DNA of 64,000 nucleotides from Sphingobium quisquiliarum P25 (GTDB taxonomy: Bacteria; Pseudomonadota; Alphaproteobacteria; Sphingomonadales; Sphingomonadaceae). The notes below the pieces were generated by a model, which did not search any database, was not told the DNA's origin, and saw only the letters and a program-made list of their open reading frames with translations. The stretch covers positions 1 to 64,000 of the forward strand of contig NZ_ATHO01000055.1 of assembly GCF_000445065.1 (NCBI RefSeq). Reading direction: 5' to 3'. Every line of letters starts with the position of its first letter. The stretch's first letter is position 1. Both the position numbers and the translations under genes were made by a program. Shown here in pieces: positions 61,412 through 64,000 of the stretch.

Positions 61412-62131
61412 ATGACGGATATGGGGGTTCGGAAAATCGATGCGCAGGCGCTCGCAGAGCGGCCGATGCGCTATTTCGATTTCTTCATCGCCGCCTTCGT
61501 CGCCATATTGCTGCTGTCCAACCTGATCGGCGCGGCGAAGCTGTCGACGCTGTTCGGCTTCACCTTTGGCGCCGGCATCCTTTTCTTCCCGCTGGGCTAT
61601 GTGCTGGGCGACGTGCTGACGGAGGTCTACGGCTATGCCCGCGCGCGCCGCTGCGTCTGGGCGGGGTTCGGCGCGATGCTGTTCATGGCGCTGATGAGTT
61701 GGGTGGTGGTGAAACTGCCCCCGGCGCAGGGCTGGCCCGACCAGAAAGCCTATGAGGCGGTGTTCGGCAGCACATGGCGCATCGTCTTCGCGTCGCTCAC
61801 CGCCTTCTGGGCGGGCGAGTTCGCCAACAGCTTCGTGCTGGCGAAGATGAAGCTGCTGACGGAGGGCAAGCATCTCTGGATGCGGACCATCGGTTCCACC
61901 ATCGTCGGGCAGGGGGTGGACAGCCTGCTGTTCTACCCGCTCGCCTTCTACGGTGAGTGGACCAATGCCCAGGTGCTGACCGTGATGGTCACCAACTGGC
62001 TGCTGAAGGTCAGCTGGGAAGCGGTGCTGACGCCGGTCACCTATCTGATGGTCAACAGCCTGAAACGCGCCGAAGGGCTCGACATCTATGACGAGGGCAC
62101 GGACTTCACCCCGTTCCGCACGCGGCTTTAG
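61412..62131 (+). CDS. queuosine precursor transporter (YhhQ/QPTR family)
   Basis: 239 residues with about six membrane helices. Family markers are ILLLSNLIGAAKLSTLFGFTFGAG, FPLGYVLGDVLTEVYGYARARR with the conserved Glu/Tyr, and WLLKVSWEAVLTPVTYLMV. It imports queuine precursors (preQ0/preQ1) for tRNA modification. I chose ATG 61412; 61400 or 61421 are alternatives. It converges with truA across 10 bp; both deal with tRNA modification but are not cotranscribed. Confidence 0.88.
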   Translation: MTDMGVRKIDAQALAERPMRYFDFFIAAFVAILLLSNLIGAAKLSTLFGFTFGAGILFFPLGYVLGDVLTEVYGYARARRCVWAGFGAMLFMALMSWVVVKLPPAQGWPDQKAYEAVFGSTWRIVFASLTAFWAGEFANSFVLAKMKLLTEGKHLWMRTIGSTIVGQGVDSLLFYPLAFYGEWTNAQVLTVMVTNWLLKVSWEAVLTPVTYLMVNSLKRAEGLDIYDEGTDFTPFRTRL

Positions 62132-62141
62132 GGGAAGAACG

Positions 62142-62885
62142 TCAGCCGGGATACCGCGCCCGCACGAAATACAACCCGTCCGGCGGAGCATTGAGCCCCA
62201 GCGCCGCGCGATCCTTTGCGTCGCGCGCGGCGCGCATGTCCTCCACGGTCCAGCGCCCCATGCCCACCAGCGCGAGGCAGCCGACCATCGAGCGAACCTG
62301 ATGATGTAGGAAGGAGCGCGCCTCCGCATGGATGGCGATGCGGTCGCCGTCACGTTCCACGTCAAGCCGGTCGAGCGACTTGAGCGGGCTCTCCGCCTGG
62401 CAATGCGCCGATCGAAAGGTGGTGAAGTCATGCCGTCCCACCAGCAACTGCGCAGCCTCCTGCATCGCGGCGGCATCCAGCGGCTGGATGACGCGCCAGA
62501 CGAGCCCGCTTTCGAAGGTCAGCGGCGCGCGCCGGTTGGCGATGCGATAGACATAGGAGCGGCCGGTGCAGGAAAAGCGCGCATGCCAGTCACCAGGCAC
62601 GATCTCGCAGCCCATTATGGCGACGGGCTGGGGCCGCAGCCGCGCATTCATCGCTTCCATCAGGCGGAAGGGCGTGATCGGCTTTTCAATGTCCGCATGG
62701 GCGTGCATGGCGAGGCCGTGGACGCCCGCATCGGTGCGGCCAGCCGCGTGGATCACCGCCTGTTCGCCGGTGATGGCGTGGATCGCGTCTTCCAGCGCCT
62801 GCTGCACGCTCGGCCCATGCGCCTGCCTCTGCCAGCCCATGAAGGGGCGGCCGTCAAATTCGACGGTGAAGGCGAAGCGGGTCAT
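62142..62885 (-). CDS. truA: tRNA pseudouridine(38-40) synthase TruA
   Basis: 247 residues from ATG 62885 ([21 protein letters not shown]). The catalytic Asp is in [12 protein letters not shown]. The C-terminal domain has the [13 protein letters not shown] segment. Converts uridines in the anticodon arm. The longer frame starting at 62963 passes through a repeat element and was rejected. It probably shares a transcript with fmt. Confidence 0.96.
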   Translation of the reverse strand: MTRFAFTVEFDGRPFMGWQRQAHGPSVQQALEDAIHAITGEQAVIHAAGRTDAGVHGLAMHAHADIEKPITPFRLMEAMNARLRPQPVAIMGCEIVPGDWHARFSCTGRSYVYRIANRRAPLTFESGLVWRVIQPLDAAAMQEAAQLLVGRHDFTTFRSAHCQAESPLKSLDRLDVERDGDRIAIHAEARSFLHHQVRSMVGCLALVGMGRWTVEDMRAARDAKDRAALGLNAPPDGLYFVRARYPG

Positions 62886-62895
62886 GCGGTCACTT

Positions 62896-62950
62896 CCGTT
62901 CGCTTCGAGCGTGTCGAGAAGCGCTCCCCGGCCTCGCTCGAAACGGACGG
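62896..62950. repeat. inverted repeat between fmt and truA
   Basis: The arm starting at 62896 (ccgttcgcttcgagcg) pairs with 62935-62950 with two G-T-type mismatches. It is the same family as the 60646-60720 hairpin. It fills the 74-bp gap between the fmt stop and the truA start, so it is transcribed within the fmt-truA pair. Confidence 0.75.
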
Positions 62951-62959
62951 TGAACGGCT

Positions 62960-63868
62960 TCAACCATCGACGCGGGTGCCTGCGGGCATGTCGTAGCCGC
63001 GAAGCAGTTCGCCCGGCGGCATGGCCCCCTTGCCCGCGCGCTGGATAAGGGCGGGGCGGATCGAACCATGGCCGCAGCCGATGAGCAGGCTGTTGTCCAG
63101 CAGTTCGCCGCTCGGGCCGCCATGCTCCTCGACATGGGCGGCCAGGATGCGGAAGCGTTCGCCGCGATATTCGAAGAAGGCGCCGGGAAAGGGATTGAAG
63201 GCGCGGATTTGCCGTTCGACCTGATGCGCATCGCGGGTGAAGTCGATCCGCGCCTCGCTCTTTTCGATCTTGGCGGCGTAGGTGACGCCGTCCTCTGGCT
63301 GGGGCACAGGCGGGTGAGCAGGCAGGTCGTCCAGCACCTCCACCATCAATTCCGCTCCGGCCTGCGCCAGTTCCCCGGTCAGCGCGCCTGCCGTCTTGTC
63401 CTCGATCGGGGTCACATGCTTGGCGCGCATGGGCCCGGTGTCGAGTCCCGCTTCCATGTCCATGATGGTGACGCCGGTGACATTATCGCCCCACAGGATC
63501 GCGCGCTGGATCGGCGCGGCGCCGCGCCAGCGGGGGAGCAGCGAGGCATGAATGTTGAGGCAGCCGAAGCGGGGCGCCTCCAATATGGCTTGCGGCAGGA
63601 TCAGGCCGTAGGCGGCGACCACCGCCACGTCTGCGTTCAGCGCGGCGAAGGCGGCCTGCACCTCCGCATCCTTGAGCGAAACCGGCGTGCGCACCTCTAT
63701 GCCCATTTCCTCGGCCTGGCTTTGCACGGGTGAGGGGCGCAGCGCCTTGCCGCGCCCTGCCGGACGGGGCGGCTGGCTGTAGACCGCCGCGACCTCATGC
63801 CCGGCTTTGGCCAGCGCGACGAGCGCGGGGACGGCGAAATCGGGGGTTCCCATGTAGATGATGCGCAT
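62960..63868 (-). CDS. fmt: methionyl-tRNA formyltransferase
   Basis: 302 residues. [19 protein letters not shown] at the N-terminus, the catalytic region [22 protein letters not shown] (Asn, His) and [16 protein letters not shown] (Asp). Formylates initiator Met-tRNA using 10-formyltetrahydrofolate. The peptide deformylase gene is not visible within the window; recR begins on the opposite strand. Confidence 0.97.
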   Translation of the reverse strand: MRIIYMGTPDFAVPALVALAKAGHEVAAVYSQPPRPAGRGKALRPSPVQSQAEEMGIEVRTPVSLKDAEVQAAFAALNADVAVVAAYGLILPQAILEAPRFGCLNIHASLLPRWRGAAPIQRAILWGDNVTGVTIMDMEAGLDTGPMRAKHVTPIEDKTAGALTGELAQAGAELMVEVLDDLPAHPPVPQPEDGVTYAAKIEKSEARIDFTRDAHQVERQIRAFNPFPGAFFEYRGERFRILAAHVEEHGGPSGELLDNSLLIGCGHGSIRPALIQRAGKGAMPPGELLRGYDMPAGTRVDG

Positions 63869-63921
63869 GGCGGCCTCTCAACTCTTTTGACCCCGGACTT
63901 GCAAGCCCCTATCTCGGTTCC

Positions 63922-64000
63922 ATGGCTTCTCCCGAGATCGATGCGTTGACGCAGGCGCTGTCCCGTCTGCCCGGCCTTGGCCCGCGTTCGGCGCGGCGCG
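63922..64000 (+). CDS. recR: recombination protein RecR, 5' part only
   Basis: The frame opens with ATG 63922 and reads [20 protein letters not shown] followed by PRSARR before the window ends. This is the RecR N-terminal helix-hairpin-helix signature ([12 protein letters not shown]). RecR with RecF/RecO loads RecA at gaps. Only 26 codons are visible, so its length and zinc finger cannot be checked. It is divergent from fmt. Confidence 0.85.
   Translation, partial: MASPEIDALTQALSRLPGLGPRSARR

Overview
The window is a high-G+C chromosomal segment of an alphaproteobacterium, most likely a member of the Sphingomonadaceae (Sphingobium/Sphingomonas-like). This rests on gene content (a PopZ-type polar organizer next to valS, short AtpC, DUF2490, YezD, a large TonB-dependent receptor), strong GC codon bias and many intergenic palindromic elements. 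It is mostly housekeeping backbone. I see no prophage, transposase, CRISPR array, rRNA operon or biosynthetic cluster.

Layout. 1-7.7 kb (+): end of a CpoB-like TPR protein, tilS, a small membrane protein, ftsH, a repeat-filled gap, guaB, rsmB and an exported TPR protein. 7.7-18 kb: a GNAT acetyltransferase, then lptD-surA-pdxA-rsmA on the minus strand (outer-membrane biogenesis plus tightly packed cofactor and rRNA genes), pepA-holC-ndk on the plus strand, and a GST. 17.4-21.3 kb: tesA divergent from an ABC ATPase/permease pair (YbbA/YbbP type). tRNA-Cys follows. 21.6-29.1 kb (+): Pcm-like methyltransferase, TolC-like protein, PopZ-like protein, a TonB-type gene broken by two frameshifts, valS and a MATE exporter. 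29.1-38.4 kb: HerA-like ATPase, acyltransferase, LLM oxidoreductase, Hpt protein, TusA-like protein, der, bamB, a YfgM-like protein and panB. 38.5-46.5 kb is the most accessory part: TonB receptor, YezD, hydrolase, PRC-barrel, OsmC, EamA transporter, exported methyltransferase-like protein and a lone cpaF. 47-52.3 kb (-): the F1 ATP synthase operon atpHAGDC. 52.5-64 kb: membrane-anchored trypsin-like protease, ada, a gluzincin-TPR protein, a DUF1289 mini-gene, priA, DUF2490 protein, transaldolase, ABM-like protein, tRNA-Arg, queuosine-precursor transporter, truA, fmt and the start of recR.

The most unusual points are: (i) a small gene of about 49% G+C encoding a putative exported protein, coupled to atpG and placed between atpG and atpD; (ii) at least five inverted-repeat elements of different sequence families in intergenic gaps, two of them inside the atp operon; (iii) a TonB-like gene carrying two separate one-base frameshifts; (iv) a structured leader upstream of the TonB receptor, beside yezD and a hydrolase gene; and (v) a protease with a signal peptide, trypsin-like domain, charged linker, membrane hairpin and novel tail. 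Starts were chosen by eye from ribosome-binding sites and family N-termini. All family assignments come from recognising motifs, not from searches.
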